From positions 24,020 to 88,019 of the forward strand of contig CAJTDE010000018.1 of the NCBI GenBank assembly GCA_910574835.1: a DNA stretch of 64,000 nucleotides, given 5' to 3'. Of the stretch, positions 40,079-49,399 are shown in pieces. The stretch is from Clostridia bacterium. Its GTDB lineage: Bacteria > Bacillota > Clostridia > Lachnospirales > Lachnospiraceae. Position 1 is the first letter of the stretch. Each line of letters starts with the position of its first letter. The notes under the pieces are model-generated. The model ran no database searches. It was given only the letters and a program-made list of their open reading frames with translations, and was not told the DNA's origin. The translations under genes and the position numbers were made by a program.

Positions 40079-41113
40079 ATGCCGGATTACACAACACGCG
40101 AAATGATGGAGGCGATTGACCAGACGCCTCCGGTCAGAATGTTCTTACAGAAGACTTTTTTCCCTATGGAGCGGACGCATATCAGTGAAAAGGTGGAATT
40201 TGACGTACGGAAAGGGAGACGGATTATGGCACCTTTTGTGAGTCCCAGAAAGGGCGGCAGGGTGATCACACGCCAGGGGTTCCATACAAATCAGTTTACA
40301 ACTCCTAAGATTGCGCCGGAAAGAGTACTGACCATTGATGATATTACCAAACGGTCAATTGGAGAGAATATCTATTCCCAGAGGACTCCGGAGGAACGGG
40401 AGGATGAACTTCTTGCAAAGGATATGTCGGATCTGGAAGATGCCATTGCCAGAAGAAAGGAATGGATGTGCCGGCAGATTCTTTTTGAAGGAAAAATTGA
40501 TGTGGTGGATGAGGATGAAGGGGTTGACGTTCAGATTGACTTTGGATTTGATAATATTGTTGTGTTGGGAGAGGATGAGCTGTGGACGGCTGCGGCGGTG
40601 GATCCGCTTATCCGCTTCCGGGAGCTTCGCAAGCGGATTATAAAGAACAGTGGTTCGGCTCCTGATATTGCGCTTTTTTCATCTGATATTATTGAAGACT
40701 TTATCAAGAATCAGTCTGTTGAGCGGGCAATGAACCTGTTGAAATACAAAAATATCGTGATTGAGCCCCGGGTGGTGGATTCGGCTCTGACATTCTATGG
40801 CAGGATTGCGGAGTTGGATCTCGATATTTATACCTATGATGAATGGTTTGTGAATGATGAAGGTGAGGAAGAACCCATGATTCCGGCCGGAACTGTCCTT
40901 ATGGGACATTCAGCAGGGGAAGGTCAGATTGAATATGGCCTTGTGGCGCAGATGGAAGATAAAAAGATTCAGAGCTATGAAGGAAAGCTGGTTCCGAAGC
41001 GCTGGGTGAATGAAACCGATGAGGTGGAAATGCTCCGCCTGACATCGAGACCGCTTCCGCGTCCCTTTGATGTGGATTCATGGGCTGTTATTTATGCGAA
41101 GAAAGGAGCGTAA
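40079..41113 (+). CDS. major capsid protein, gpE family
   Basis: 344 residues, the size of lambda gpE. Motifs FLQKTFFPMERTHISEKVEF and RKGRRIMAPFVSPRKGGRVI near the N-terminus and the C-terminal RWVNETDEVEMLRLTSRPLP are typical of the phage_cap_E family. AAAAGGAGGGCTTTTAA precedes the ATG. It forms the icosahedral shell. Confidence 0.93.
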   Translation: MPDYTTREMMEAIDQTPPVRMFLQKTFFPMERTHISEKVEFDVRKGRRIMAPFVSPRKGGRVITRQGFHTNQFTTPKIAPERVLTIDDITKRSIGENIYSQRTPEEREDELLAKDMSDLEDAIARRKEWMCRQILFEGKIDVVDEDEGVDVQIDFGFDNIVVLGEDELWTAAAVDPLIRFRELRKRIIKNSGSAPDIALFSSDIIEDFIKNQSVERAMNLLKYKNIVIEPRVVDSALTFYGRIAELDLDIYTYDEWFVNDEGEEEPMIPAGTVLMGHSAGEGQIEYGLVAQMEDKKIQSYEGKLVPKRWVNETDEVEMLRLTSRPLPRPFDVDSWAVIYAKKGA

Positions 41114-41116
41114 GGT

Positions 41117-41485
41117 ATGGTGGCTTATAGATTAAAGGTGACTTTTGCGACCGGGGGAAAGGAGTATCTGCCGGGAAGTATCCTGCCGGCAGATATTGCT
41201 TCTTCGGATTTTCAATTTTTGAAGTCGAAGAAATTTATTGAGATTGTTGATGTCTCGGAAGGCTCCAATGAGGAGTTTGATGAAGACTTTGAAGGCTTCG
41301 ATGATGAGGATTTTGGCCTGAAAAGTATGGAGGAAATCAGACGGATTCGTTCGAAGAGGGATGCGGCCGCTTATGCCGTTTCGCTTGGACTTGATTTGGG
41401 AGAGTATGAAAAAAAGAGCTTGAAAGAGATCCAGGAGGAAATCATCAATTACCAGGAAGAACAGGAAGGTGATGAAGATGATTAG
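41117..41485 (+). CDS. head completion/neck protein with acidic tail
   Basis: 122 residues. N-terminal beta part (YRLKVTFATGGKEYLPGSIL), acidic linker, then a SAP/LEM-like C-terminus (RDAAAYAVSLGLDLGEYEKK). Position after the capsid gene suggests a connector or completion protein (lambda FI-like). Confidence 0.6.
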   Translation: MVAYRLKVTFATGGKEYLPGSILPADIASSDFQFLKSKKFIEIVDVSEGSNEEFDEDFEGFDDEDFGLKSMEEIRRIRSKRDAAAYAVSLGLDLGEYEKKSLKEIQEEIINYQEEQEGDEDD

Positions 41486-41514
41486 ATGTCGGTAGAATAA
41501 GGAGAATTTGCATT

Positions 41515-41838
41515 ATGGAATTGAAAGAGCTGGTTATGGAAGATATTGAAGGCTCGTTTTTGAATCCAAAAGAATTTGGTGAAGTTCATATGGTGAATGG
41601 CTTGGAAATGCTTATTATCATGGATGGAAATGAGATGATTGAGCGTGAAAAGCGGACCAGTAATCATGTGGAGGGGACATTCCGAAAGCAGATATTATTC
41701 TTTGTTGCGGCGAAAGACTTTGGAGCGCTCCCGGCCATTGGCCGGGAGATATCTGTTGATGGAAAAAAGTACCGGGTGACGGATGCGGTTTTCGAAGGCG
41801 GTATGTATTCCATTAGCGCGGAGGCAATGAGATCATGA
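41515..41838 (+). CDS. head-tail joining protein (FII-like)
   Basis: 107 residues, all-beta pattern: FGEVHMVNGLEMLIIMDGNE, KQILFFVAAKDFGALPAIGR, EISVDGKKYRVTDAVFEGGM. Size and place match phage neck proteins of the FII/ATP-binding-sugar-transporter-like annotation group. Confidence 0.65.
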   Translation: MELKELVMEDIEGSFLNPKEFGEVHMVNGLEMLIIMDGNEMIEREKRTSNHVEGTFRKQILFFVAAKDFGALPAIGREISVDGKKYRVTDAVFEGGMYSISAEAMRS

Positions 41839-42452
41839 GTAATGTAAGGTTAATTAATATTCAGATAGAAGAGGATGAAATTGCAAAAATCAACCGGAGG
41901 CTGAGAGAAATGCAAGGTAAATCCCCTTCTATTCTGAAAAAGGAAATTAATAAGGCGGCGGAGCAGATGAAGAAGTCTTTGTCACGGGAAGCTAAGAAAA
42001 AATATGTGAATACTAATGTAGATATGTTCCGTCAGGATATGGATATCAGCAAGGCAACGGTAGGGAGTCCGGTGGCAGTCATAACAGCGAAAGGGCGTCC
42101 AAGATCTTTAGTTAAGTTTCAAATAACCGGCGGTGTGGAAGGGGAAAGTGTTAGTGCAAAGGTATTTAGAAAATCTCCTTTGGAGGAGCTGATAAATACA
42201 AAAGCACAGCCGAATATTAAGTCTTTTATTACTCGATTTAAGAGTGGCCGTGTAGCAGTGGTTCAACGTGTGGAAAAAGGAAAAGTACCTGCTGGCAGTA
42301 CTCTGGGACGGCGCTATATCCGTGAACTGAAAGGTCCTTCTATTCCCCACATGCTCGGCTTAAGAAGCTTTCCGGAAGAAGCAAAGGAGAGTACTTTGGA
42401 GCAGCTGCACAGGAATTTGGAGAATCATGTTGCGCAAATGTTAGGAGGATGA
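41835..42452 (+). CDS. minor tail protein Z-like
   Basis: 205 residues, overlapping the previous stop by four bases. Helical N-terminus (KKEINKAAEQMKKSLSREAK), basic and followed by GRPRSLVKFQITGG. It matches the gpZ/HK97 gp10-type neck-to-tail group by position and size. Confidence 0.65.
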   Translation: MSNVRLINIQIEEDEIAKINRRLREMQGKSPSILKKEINKAAEQMKKSLSREAKKKYVNTNVDMFRQDMDISKATVGSPVAVITAKGRPRSLVKFQITGGVEGESVSAKVFRKSPLEELINTKAQPNIKSFITRFKSGRVAVVQRVEKGKVPAGSTLGRRYIRELKGPSIPHMLGLRSFPEEAKESTLEQLHRNLENHVAQMLGG

Positions 42453-42456
42453 ATAC

Positions 42457-42951
42457 ATGGCAGAGGAACTGACGGTTTTGAGCCTGCAGGAGAGTCTTGG
42501 CAGAGAGATTCAAAAAGTATTATCAGGAATGTGTTTTTCAAATCCTCTGGGAGAACACATTGAAATGCAGGTATTTTCCCAGGCGCTTCCCATAGAGCGC
42601 ATTGAAGGGCGCAACACGGAGGAAGAGGAAGATGGGGTAGATCCGTATCCATATTGTATTGTGCGTGTTATAGACGGCAGCCACCTGGAAGCAGACAGCA
42701 CGGTAACAACCAACATGGAAATTGGTCTTTACTACAATGAAACAGATAACCAAGGCCATGCAAGGCTTCTGAATGTAGTCAATCGGATTTGTCATAGATT
42801 CTTGGCAAATCCGGTTTTAGATCACAGATACCTGCAGACAGGAAAAATAGAATGGGCTTTACAGGAGGGCGATACGCACCCCTATTATTACGGAGGGGTG
42901 GCCATCTCCTGGAAGGTTCCGGGTATAGAAAGGGAGGATGAGTTCGCATGA
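42457..42951 (+). CDS. tail terminator-like protein
   Basis: 164 residues. DPYPYCIVRVIDGSHLEADS, then MEIGLYYNETDNQGHARLLN and VVNRICHRFL give the alpha/beta profile of tail-terminator or completion proteins in contractile phages. It is read just before the sheath gene. Confidence 0.6.
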   Translation: MAEELTVLSLQESLGREIQKVLSGMCFSNPLGEHIEMQVFSQALPIERIEGRNTEEEEDGVDPYPYCIVRVIDGSHLEADSTVTTNMEIGLYYNETDNQGHARLLNVVNRICHRFLANPVLDHRYLQTGKIEWALQEGDTHPYYYGGVAISWKVPGIEREDEFA

Positions 42952-43244
42952 GCACAACAAGGAAAGTAGAAGGCTTACAGGAGAAAACGGAAAAGAAGGC
43001 GGCTGCAAAGGCAGCAGGAAAGGAGGCCATGATCTACGCCGGTCCCACTGTTCCGGGAATTGTAATCGCAGGGACGGTATTTAATAATGGTTTTCCTGAA
43101 AAGCTGAAAAAAGAAATGGAAACAAAAAAGGCTCTGTCTATGCTGATGGTTCCGGTTTCAGAGCTGGCTAAAGCAAGGCAGGAATTAAAAGAATCGGGCA
43201 GTGTTTTACATATTTGCTATGAGAAAGTGAAGGAGGAAAGATAG
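42948..43244 (+). CDS. small neck/tail protein
   Basis: 98 residues, basic N-terminus rich in Lys and Ala (KTEKKAAAKAAGKEAMIYAG), then PTVPGIVIAGTVFNNGFPEK. It overlaps the preceding stop (ATGA) and is followed one base later by the sheath gene. Conserved at this place in related phages; role unknown. Confidence 0.55.
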   Translation: MSTTRKVEGLQEKTEKKAAAKAAGKEAMIYAGPTVPGIVIAGTVFNNGFPEKLKKEMETKKALSMLMVPVSELAKARQELKESGSVLHICYEKVKEER

Positions 43245-43245
43245 G

Positions 43246-44688
43246 ATGGCATATTATCATGGTGTCCGAGTACTGGAGGAAAAAACAGTGAAATCCGAGC
43301 CGCAAAGAGGAACCGCCGGTCTGCAGGCGGTGATTGGTACGGCTCCGGTGCATTTGGCAGAGGAACCTGCAGTTCATGTGCCGGTAATCTGCTACAATAT
43401 GGATGATTGCAGGAAGAGATTAGGGTATTCGGAGGATTTTGAGCATTATACGCTGTGTCAGAGTATGGATTTGAATTTCAATGTATTTGGAATCAGTCCG
43501 GTTGTCTTTATCAATGTTCTGGATCCGAAAAAGCACAAGGTTCCGGAAGAAAAAGAATATCAGATCAATAACGGGCAGGTACAGTTGGATGCGGATGGGA
43601 TTCTTATGGATTCTATTACTGTGAAAAACGGAGATGCTGTTTCTGAGAAGGATAAAGATTACCTGCTTTCCAGGGATGAAGATGGAAGCATAAGAATTAC
43701 GCTTCTGGGAACAGAGACATTTGCTGAAAGCTCCTCGATTAAAGTGTCTTATGACAGAGTAGATGCATCGCTGGTTACAGTGACAGATATTATTGGCGGC
43801 TATGATGTGAGTACGGGAGCGGAGACAGGGCTGGAGACGATTCGGCAGATTTATCCGAGATTCGGGCTGGTACCTGGTTTCCTGTTGGCGCCCGGGTGGA
43901 GTCAGGATTCTGTTGTAGCAGCTATACTTGCCGCAAAGTCAGAGGGAATCAATGGAGCATTTCGCTGTGAGAATGTGGTAGATCTGGATACGGAAACAGC
44001 TCGTTTGTACACAGACTGCGAAAGTGTAAAGGAAAATATGGGCCTTGAGGATCCGCATACCATTGTATGCTGGCCTATGGGACAGATTGAAAGCAAGGTA
44101 TATTATATGTCCGCTGTCTATGCGGCAGTAGCAGCCAGTGAGGATATCAAAAATGACGATGTTCCCAATCTGTCACCGGATAATAAGCTGTCACGGCTTA
44201 CAGGAACTGTTTTGAAGGACGGAACCCAAGTATTGATGGATAATGAGCAGGCCAATGTGCTCAATGGAAACGGAATTGTAACAGCCATCAACAACAGCGG
44301 GTGGAGAATCTGGGGAAACAATACGGCTGCTTATCCGAAGATTACGGATGTGAAAGAGCGCTGGATTTGCTGCAGAAGGTTTTTCTCATGGTGGGGCAAT
44401 CAGTTTATTATGACTTACAATGAGAAAGTGAGTAATCCATCTGATAAGAGATTAATTGAATCTATCTGTGATTCGGAAAATATTCGCGGAAACAGCTATG
44501 TAAGTCAGGGGAAATGCGCAGGAATTAAGATCGAGTACCGGGAAGAGGAGAACACGGCAGAGGATTTGATGAACGGCAGAGTGACCTTACGGCAGTATCT
44601 TGCGCCGTATACGCCGGCAGAAGATATTTTAAATATTTTAAGCTTTTCGCCGGAAATGCTTCGGGCGGCAATGGAAGGGAGGAATTAA
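43246..44688 (+). CDS. contractile tail sheath protein
   Basis: 480 residues. The start GVRVLEEKTVKSEPQRGTAG, the central PRFGLVPGFLLAPGWSQDS and the C-terminal WGNNTAAYPKITDVKERWIC with MTYNEKVSNPSDKRLIESIC are clear phage sheath signatures. It contracts to drive the tube through the cell envelope and identifies the phage as a myovirus. Confidence 0.95.
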   Translation: MAYYHGVRVLEEKTVKSEPQRGTAGLQAVIGTAPVHLAEEPAVHVPVICYNMDDCRKRLGYSEDFEHYTLCQSMDLNFNVFGISPVVFINVLDPKKHKVPEEKEYQINNGQVQLDADGILMDSITVKNGDAVSEKDKDYLLSRDEDGSIRITLLGTETFAESSSIKVSYDRVDASLVTVTDIIGGYDVSTGAETGLETIRQIYPRFGLVPGFLLAPGWSQDSVVAAILAAKSEGINGAFRCENVVDLDTETARLYTDCESVKENMGLEDPHTIVCWPMGQIESKVYYMSAVYAAVAASEDIKNDDVPNLSPDNKLSRLTGTVLKDGTQVLMDNEQANVLNGNGIVTAINNSGWRIWGNNTAAYPKITDVKERWICCRRFFSWWGNQFIMTYNEKVSNPSDKRLIESICDSENIRGNSYVSQGKCAGIKIEYREEENTAEDLMNGRVTLRQYLAPYTPAEDILNILSFSPEMLRAAMEGRN

Positions 44689-44691
44689 GGT

Positions 44692-45216
44692 ATGAATAAT
44701 AATATGATTCCGGAATCAATTAACCGTTTTAATATGTATTTGAAGGGAAACCGGCTTATTGGTGTGTCAGGTGAAATTTCATTGCCGGATCTCCCGTCCA
44801 TGACGAACACATTCAGCGGAGCGGGAGTTGCCGGAGAAATAGAAAGAGCCAGCATCGGAATGTTTGGCAGCATCAAGCAGGAGCTTCCGTTTCGGATGTT
44901 GTCAAAGGATATGCTTGAGCTGTACAATCCTATGGAGCCTTTGGAACTTACCTTAAGGGCATCTGAACAGAGTACGGTGAAAGGAAGCGGGGTGATCGAT
45001 TTCCAGGGGATGCGCATTGTATTCCGGGGAAGTCCCACGGATATGAAGCTTGGAACTCTGAAGCAAGGCGGCCAGATGGATAGTTCGGTCAGTCTGGAAT
45101 TGGTCTATATTTTGATTGAAGTAGACGGTGAGACAATGTTTGAACTGGATAAATTAAATGATGTATTCATAGTAAATGGCGTGGATTTGCTGGAGAAAGT
45201 AAGGAAACAGTGCTAA
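44692..45216 (+). CDS. major tail tube protein
   Basis: 174 residues. PESINRFNMYLKGNRLIGVS and GEISLPDLPSMTNTFSGAGV are the P2 FII-type tube protein opening. It follows the sheath gene by three bases. It forms the inner tube in contact with the tape measure. Confidence 0.93.
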   Translation: MNNNMIPESINRFNMYLKGNRLIGVSGEISLPDLPSMTNTFSGAGVAGEIERASIGMFGSIKQELPFRMLSKDMLELYNPMEPLELTLRASEQSTVKGSGVIDFQGMRIVFRGSPTDMKLGTLKQGGQMDSSVSLELVYILIEVDGETMFELDKLNDVFIVNGVDLLEKVRKQC

Positions 45217-45234
45217 AAGGAGGAGCAGAAGAAA

Positions 45235-45573
45235 ATGGAAAAGATTGAAAAGAATGTAAAGATGGAGACGGCAGAGAAAGAGGACAGACTCTTGGTGCCG
45301 CTTTCCGGGACCTATCATTTTGAAGGCGAAGACATTGATGTAATGGATTTAAGGAGCCTGCGGGATGTTACGGCCGCCGATATGATCAAGGTAAGCAGGA
45401 TGATGTCTATGGCAGGGATTGTGGAGAGCAATGAGGAAATGTCTCTGGAATATGCGTGCAATCTGGCGGGAAGCGTGACGGGACGTCCTATTGAATTTTA
45501 CAAATCTTTAAAGGCACCGGATGCAATCAAGCTGAAAAACAGGACGACGGGTTTTTTCTTCGGAGCCATCTGA
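45235..45573 (+). CDS. tail assembly chaperone (short product)
   Basis: 112 residues, with ATG after AAAAGGAGGAGCAGAAG. Acidic helical protein: LVPLSGTYHFEGEDIDVMDL and AADMIKVSRMMSMAGIVESN. It ends FFFGAI at a TTTTTTC slippery run, where a -1 shift extends it (45235-45722). Equivalent to lambda G or P2 E. Confidence 0.85.
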   Translation: MEKIEKNVKMETAEKEDRLLVPLSGTYHFEGEDIDVMDLRSLRDVTAADMIKVSRMMSMAGIVESNEEMSLEYACNLAGSVTGRPIEFYKSLKAPDAIKLKNRTTGFFFGAI

Positions 45574-45722
45574 TACCTGGAGACAGTAAGAGGCTCCGAA
45601 AACTGATTATTCAGTTATCTGGGTATACAAGGACAGGCATTGATTACTTTATGGAGCTGCCCTTAGCAGAGCTTTACGAAACGTTGAGAGAGGTGAATGA
45701 GCTTGGCCAAAAGAGGCGATGA
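45235..45722 (+). CDS. tail assembly chaperone, -1 frameshift product
   Basis: Slippage on T TTT TTC at 45552-45558 would move ribosomes into the -1 frame, which is open and reads FLRSHLIPGDSKRLRKLIIQ, then LSGYTRTGIDYFMELPLAEL ... GQKRR to TGA at 45720-45722, about 50 further residues. The second part has no start codon of its own and resembles the T/E' partner. It overlaps the tape measure start by 26 bases. Confidence 0.78.
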
Positions 45723-48700
45723 ATATAAACTGGCAATACGAATAGCAGGCGAAATCGACAAATCTTTATATAACAGCACTAATTTAACCAGAAAAGAATT
45801 AAATAAGATTGCAAGGGAAACGGTCAAGGCATCCCATGAAGCGACGACTTTTGGAAAGAAGGTTGAACAGCAGCTGCAGGAGGTGGAGCCCGTATTCAGC
45901 GGAATAGAGAAAGCGGGAAAGGCGGCGTTTCAGGCGGTGGCGGTGGCAGCAGGCACGGCCGCCACCGCAATCGGCGGAATTTCAGCTTTTTCCTATTCCG
46001 CGGGAAGTGGGTTTGAATCAGCTTTTGCAGGCGTGAAAAAGACGGTTGATGCTACGGATAATGAATATGCAATTATGGAGAAGAATATCCGGGCTATGGC
46101 AAAGGAGATGCCTCAGACAGCGGAGGATTTGTCAGCAATTGCAGAGTCAGCCGGGCAGCTTGGAATTGAGAAAGAGAATCTGGTTGATTTTACCAAAATC
46201 ATGGCCAATTTGGGTGTGGCTACCAATCTGTCCAGTGAGGAGGCGGCTACGGAGTTTGCGCGTTTTGCCAATATTACACAAATGTCGCAGAAAGATTTCG
46301 GGAATCTGGGAAGTACTGTTGTCGCCCTGGGAAATAATCTGGCAACTACCGAGGCTGAAATTACGGCCATGAGTCTGCGTCTTGGAGCGGCAGGAAAACA
46401 GGTAAATATGTCGGAATCCCAGATTATGGGTTATGCGGCGGCGCTGTCTTCGGTTGGCATTGAAGCAGAGGCTGGAGGGAGCGCTTTTTCCAAGCTGATA
46501 GTCAATATGCAGTTAGCAGCTGAGACCGGCTCAGAGAGCCTGGGACAGTATGCTGCGGTGGCCGGTATGAGTGCAAGTGAGTTTAAAGAGGCTTTCCAGA
46601 ATGATGCGGCCGGAGCTATTGAGACTTTTTTGATGGGTTTGAATGATGCGGAACGCAATGGAAAGACGGCTATTGCAGTATTGGATGATATGGGAATCAA
46701 GGAAGTGCGTTTGCGTGACACGCTTCTTCGCGCGGCCGGAGCAGGAGACTTGTTTTCAGATTCGTTGCAGATTGCAAATCGTGCATGGGAGGAAAATACG
46801 GCCTTAACCAATGAAGCGGCCCAGCGATACCAGACAATGGAGAGCCAGATGCAGATGCTGAAAAATGCAGCAACAGATGCGGGAATCAGCTTATATCAGA
46901 ACTTTCGTGAACCGGTGCTTCAGAGCCTTGGAGTGCTGCGGGAATTTGCGGGAGAGACGTTAGGAGAATGGGCTGGTGGCGCTGAGATGACAGAGTTTGC
47001 CAGGAATCTGAATAAGCAGCTGCCAACGGCGATTCGGAAAACTAAGGAATTTGGGATTGCTGTGGGTGATTTTGCAGAGCCGTTTTTGAAGGTGGGAGGA
47101 TGGCTTGTGGACCATCCGGGAACGATTACAGGAACGATTACGGGAATCGGGAGTGCCATTGCAGGCTATAAAGTAGTAACTGGTATTACCTCTCTTACAT
47201 CGGCTCTGCAAGCCCTTAATCCGGCAGGAATGGCAATTCTGGGTTTATCCGGAGCAGTGGCGGTCATTGCCGGAATCAGTACGGAGATTAGAAAAGCATC
47301 TAATGAAGCAAAGAAAGCAAACCTTGCACGGCATTTTGGAGATATTTCTCTGTCTATTGAAGAACTGGACAGGGTGGCAAGCCATCTGGTAGAGACGCAG
47401 GAGCTGCGTCAGGTACGGGAGGCGCTTTCAGCGTTTGACGATCTGTCATATATGCAGACGGGGATTGAAGATGCGGTTGAAAACATTAGCCGTATGAATT
47501 GGAAGATTTCCATAGGTATGGAGTTATCGGACACGGAAAACAGCCAATACCAGGAAGAGATCACGAATTATGTAGAGCAGGTGCAGGGATTTGTACAACA
47601 GCGACAGTATGCGGTTAGTTTAGCCGTGGGGGTTCTTGGCGGTGATGAGCTGGAAAATAGTAATGTAGTAGCTCAGATTGATGAATTTTATGCTGGTAAA
47701 CGGCAGGAATTGGCAGATTTGGGAACAAAATTAAATGACACGATAACAGATGCTTTTCAGGATGGACTGCTTGATATGGATGAAGTACAACAGATCACAG
47801 AACTTCAGCAGCAGATGGCAAAGATTCAGTCCGCTGTTGCAGGCTCCAACTTTGAGGCTAATCTGGATTTAATTAACATGAAATATTCAGGGGAGGCATT
47901 GGATGCAGAAGCATTTCAGAATCTACAGGCAGAGATTCAGGAACAGGTTCAAACTGCTATGGCAGATTATGATGAAGCCTATACTTTAACTATCGCAAAT
48001 GCAAAAGTGATGTTGGAGGAGGGGGCTCTTGATGATGCCGGGTATGGTGAAATGGTGAAAAATGCCAAAGAAGCCTACTTTCAGCAGACAGCGGATATGC
48101 AGGCGAAGGCGGCAGAGTTTCAGATCAATACACTGAAACAGGCATATGAAGCGGAGTTAAATGGATTGGGACCGGAACTCCAAGAAACCATATCCTCAAA
48201 GTTGAATGAAATCATGACGAATGATGACTTCTGGAATACCTATTCCACTCCGGAAGACTGGGCCAATGGTCTCCAAAATATTTTTTTAGAAGCCACAGAG
48301 GGAATGGGTCTGGATGCAAGCACCAGGAACGCCCTTTCTGATCTATTTGAAAATATGCTTCCTTTACAGGAAGAGATGGAGATATTAAAACAAAAGTATA
48401 AAGAAGCAGGTACGGAGCTTCCGGAAAGTCTTATCCAGGGAATGAGCGATATTACCCTTATTGGCGCCGCAGGAGGAAACGAGGCTGCTATGTGGGCTTT
48501 GATTGGTAATGAGGTAGCCGGCAATGAAGACTATGCGACCGTAATCGAATTAGCGCATCAGACGGGTGGAGCAATTCCGGAAGAGGTATCTCAAGCAATA
48601 TTAGAGAATCAGGAAGCCGCTGTGACACAGGCGAAAGAGTTTATGGCATCTATTGCTTCTACGATGGAGGCGGGCATTGATGTACAGATACCTGTAAATT

Positions 48701-49188
48701 ATGAGATGGTAAAAGCCTACAATAAAACAGGTGAAGTGCCGGGAGCAGGTTCATATGATGGGATAAGCACTTTAAAGGGAGGGATTGTCAGTAAGATTCC
48801 GGGACATGCGGCGGGAGGGATTTTCGATAAGCCTCATTTAGCCTGGTTCGCGGAAGACGGCCCGGAGGCAGCGATTCCCATTAATGGGAGTTCCGAAGCG
48901 ATTGAATTATGGAAACAGACAGGAGAACTTCTCGGAATGTCAGAACAGCCGGATAGTTTTTCTTCTCTGGCGGAAGTATTTATGCAGGGGAATATGCAGA
49001 AAGGAGAAGAGGTACAGCAGAAGGAAGTGACGGGCAGCCCTTTGTCTATTACATATAGTCCGGTGTTAAGCTTCTATGGCGGCGCAGATAAAGAGGGAGT
49101 GGCAGAAGCTATGCGCATGTCCCAGGAAGAATTTGCGGCATATATGGAAGAGTATATACGTGAAAATCAGAGGAGGGATTTCTATTAA
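45697..49188 (+). CDS. tail tape measure protein
   Basis: 1163 residues. The N-terminal TP901-type core (AGSGFESAFAGVKKTVDATD ... IRAMAKEMPQTAEDLSAIAE) and a hydrophobic segment TITGTITGIGSAIAGYKVVT are followed by long coiled-coil stretches and a C-terminal HAAGGIFDKPHLAWFAEDGP motif. Its length sets the tail at about 170 nm if 1.5 angstrom per residue applies. Confidence 0.93.
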   Translation: MSLAKRGDEYKLAIRIAGEIDKSLYNSTNLTRKELNKIARETVKASHEATTFGKKVEQQLQEVEPVFSGIEKAGKAAFQAVAVAAGTAATAIGGISAFSYSAGSGFESAFAGVKKTVDATDNEYAIMEKNIRAMAKEMPQTAEDLSAIAESAGQLGIEKENLVDFTKIMANLGVATNLSSEEAATEFARFANITQMSQKDFGNLGSTVVALGNNLATTEAEITAMSLRLGAAGKQVNMSESQIMGYAAALSSVGIEAEAGGSAFSKLIVNMQLAAETGSESLGQYAAVAGMSASEFKEAFQNDAAGAIETFLMGLNDAERNGKTAIAVLDDMGIKEVRLRDTLLRAAGAGDLFSDSLQIANRAWEENTALTNEAAQRYQTMESQMQMLKNAATDAGISLYQNFREPVLQSLGVLREFAGETLGEWAGGAEMTEFARNLNKQLPTAIRKTKEFGIAVGDFAEPFLKVGGWLVDHPGTITGTITGIGSAIAGYKVVTGITSLTSALQALNPAGMAILGLSGAVAVIAGISTEIRKASNEAKKANLARHFGDISLSIEELDRVASHLVETQELRQVREALSAFDDLSYMQTGIEDAVENISRMNWKISIGMELSDTENSQYQEEITNYVEQVQGFVQQRQYAVSLAVGVLGGDELENSNVVAQIDEFYAGKRQELADLGTKLNDTITDAFQDGLLDMDEVQQITELQQQMAKIQSAVAGSNFEANLDLINMKYSGEALDAEAFQNLQAEIQEQVQTAMADYDEAYTLTIANAKVMLEEGALDDAGYGEMVKNAKEAYFQQTADMQAKAAEFQINTLKQAYEAELNGLGPELQETISSKLNEIMTNDDFWNTYSTPEDWANGLQNIFLEATEGMGLDASTRNALSDLFENMLPLQEEMEILKQKYKEAGTELPESLIQGMSDITLIGAAGGNEAAMWALIGNEVAGNEDYATVIELAHQTGGAIPEEVSQAILENQEAAVTQAKEFMASIASTMEAGIDVQIPVNYEMVKAYNKTGEVPGAGSYDGISTLKGGIVSKIPGHAAGGIFDKPHLAWFAEDGPEAAIPINGSSEAIELWKQTGELLGMSEQPDSFSSLAEVFMQGNMQKGEEVQQKEVTGSPLSITYSPVLSFYGGADKEGVAEAMRMSQEEFAAYMEEYIRENQRRDFY

Positions 49189-49399
49189 AGAGGGTATTTT
49201 GTCATTATATACAACGGTTCTGGGGCAGACCTGGGACATGATAGCAAAAGAAGTGTATGGAAGTGAGAAACATGCGGATTTCCTCATGGAGAACAATCCG
49301 GAAAAGCTCCATATGTTTGTGTTTTCATCCGGAGAGGTGTTGAAGGTTCCGGAGCTTCCGGAAAAAGCAGAAGAGCTTCCGCCCTGGAGGCAGCCATGA
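49181..49399 (+). CDS. tail protein X-like LysM protein
   Basis: About 67-72 residues. The start is unclear: ATT 49181 behind GGAGGG or TTG 49199 behind AAGAGGG; the longer in-frame extension overlaps the tape measure gene. TTVLGQTWDMIAKEVYGSEK ... VFSSGEVLKVPELP is a LysM-type fold as in P2 gpX, a baseplate hub component. Confidence 0.75.
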   Translation, partial: SIKEGILSLYTTVLGQTWDMIAKEVYGSEKHADFLMENNPEKLHMFVFSSGEVLKVPELPEKAEELPPWRQP

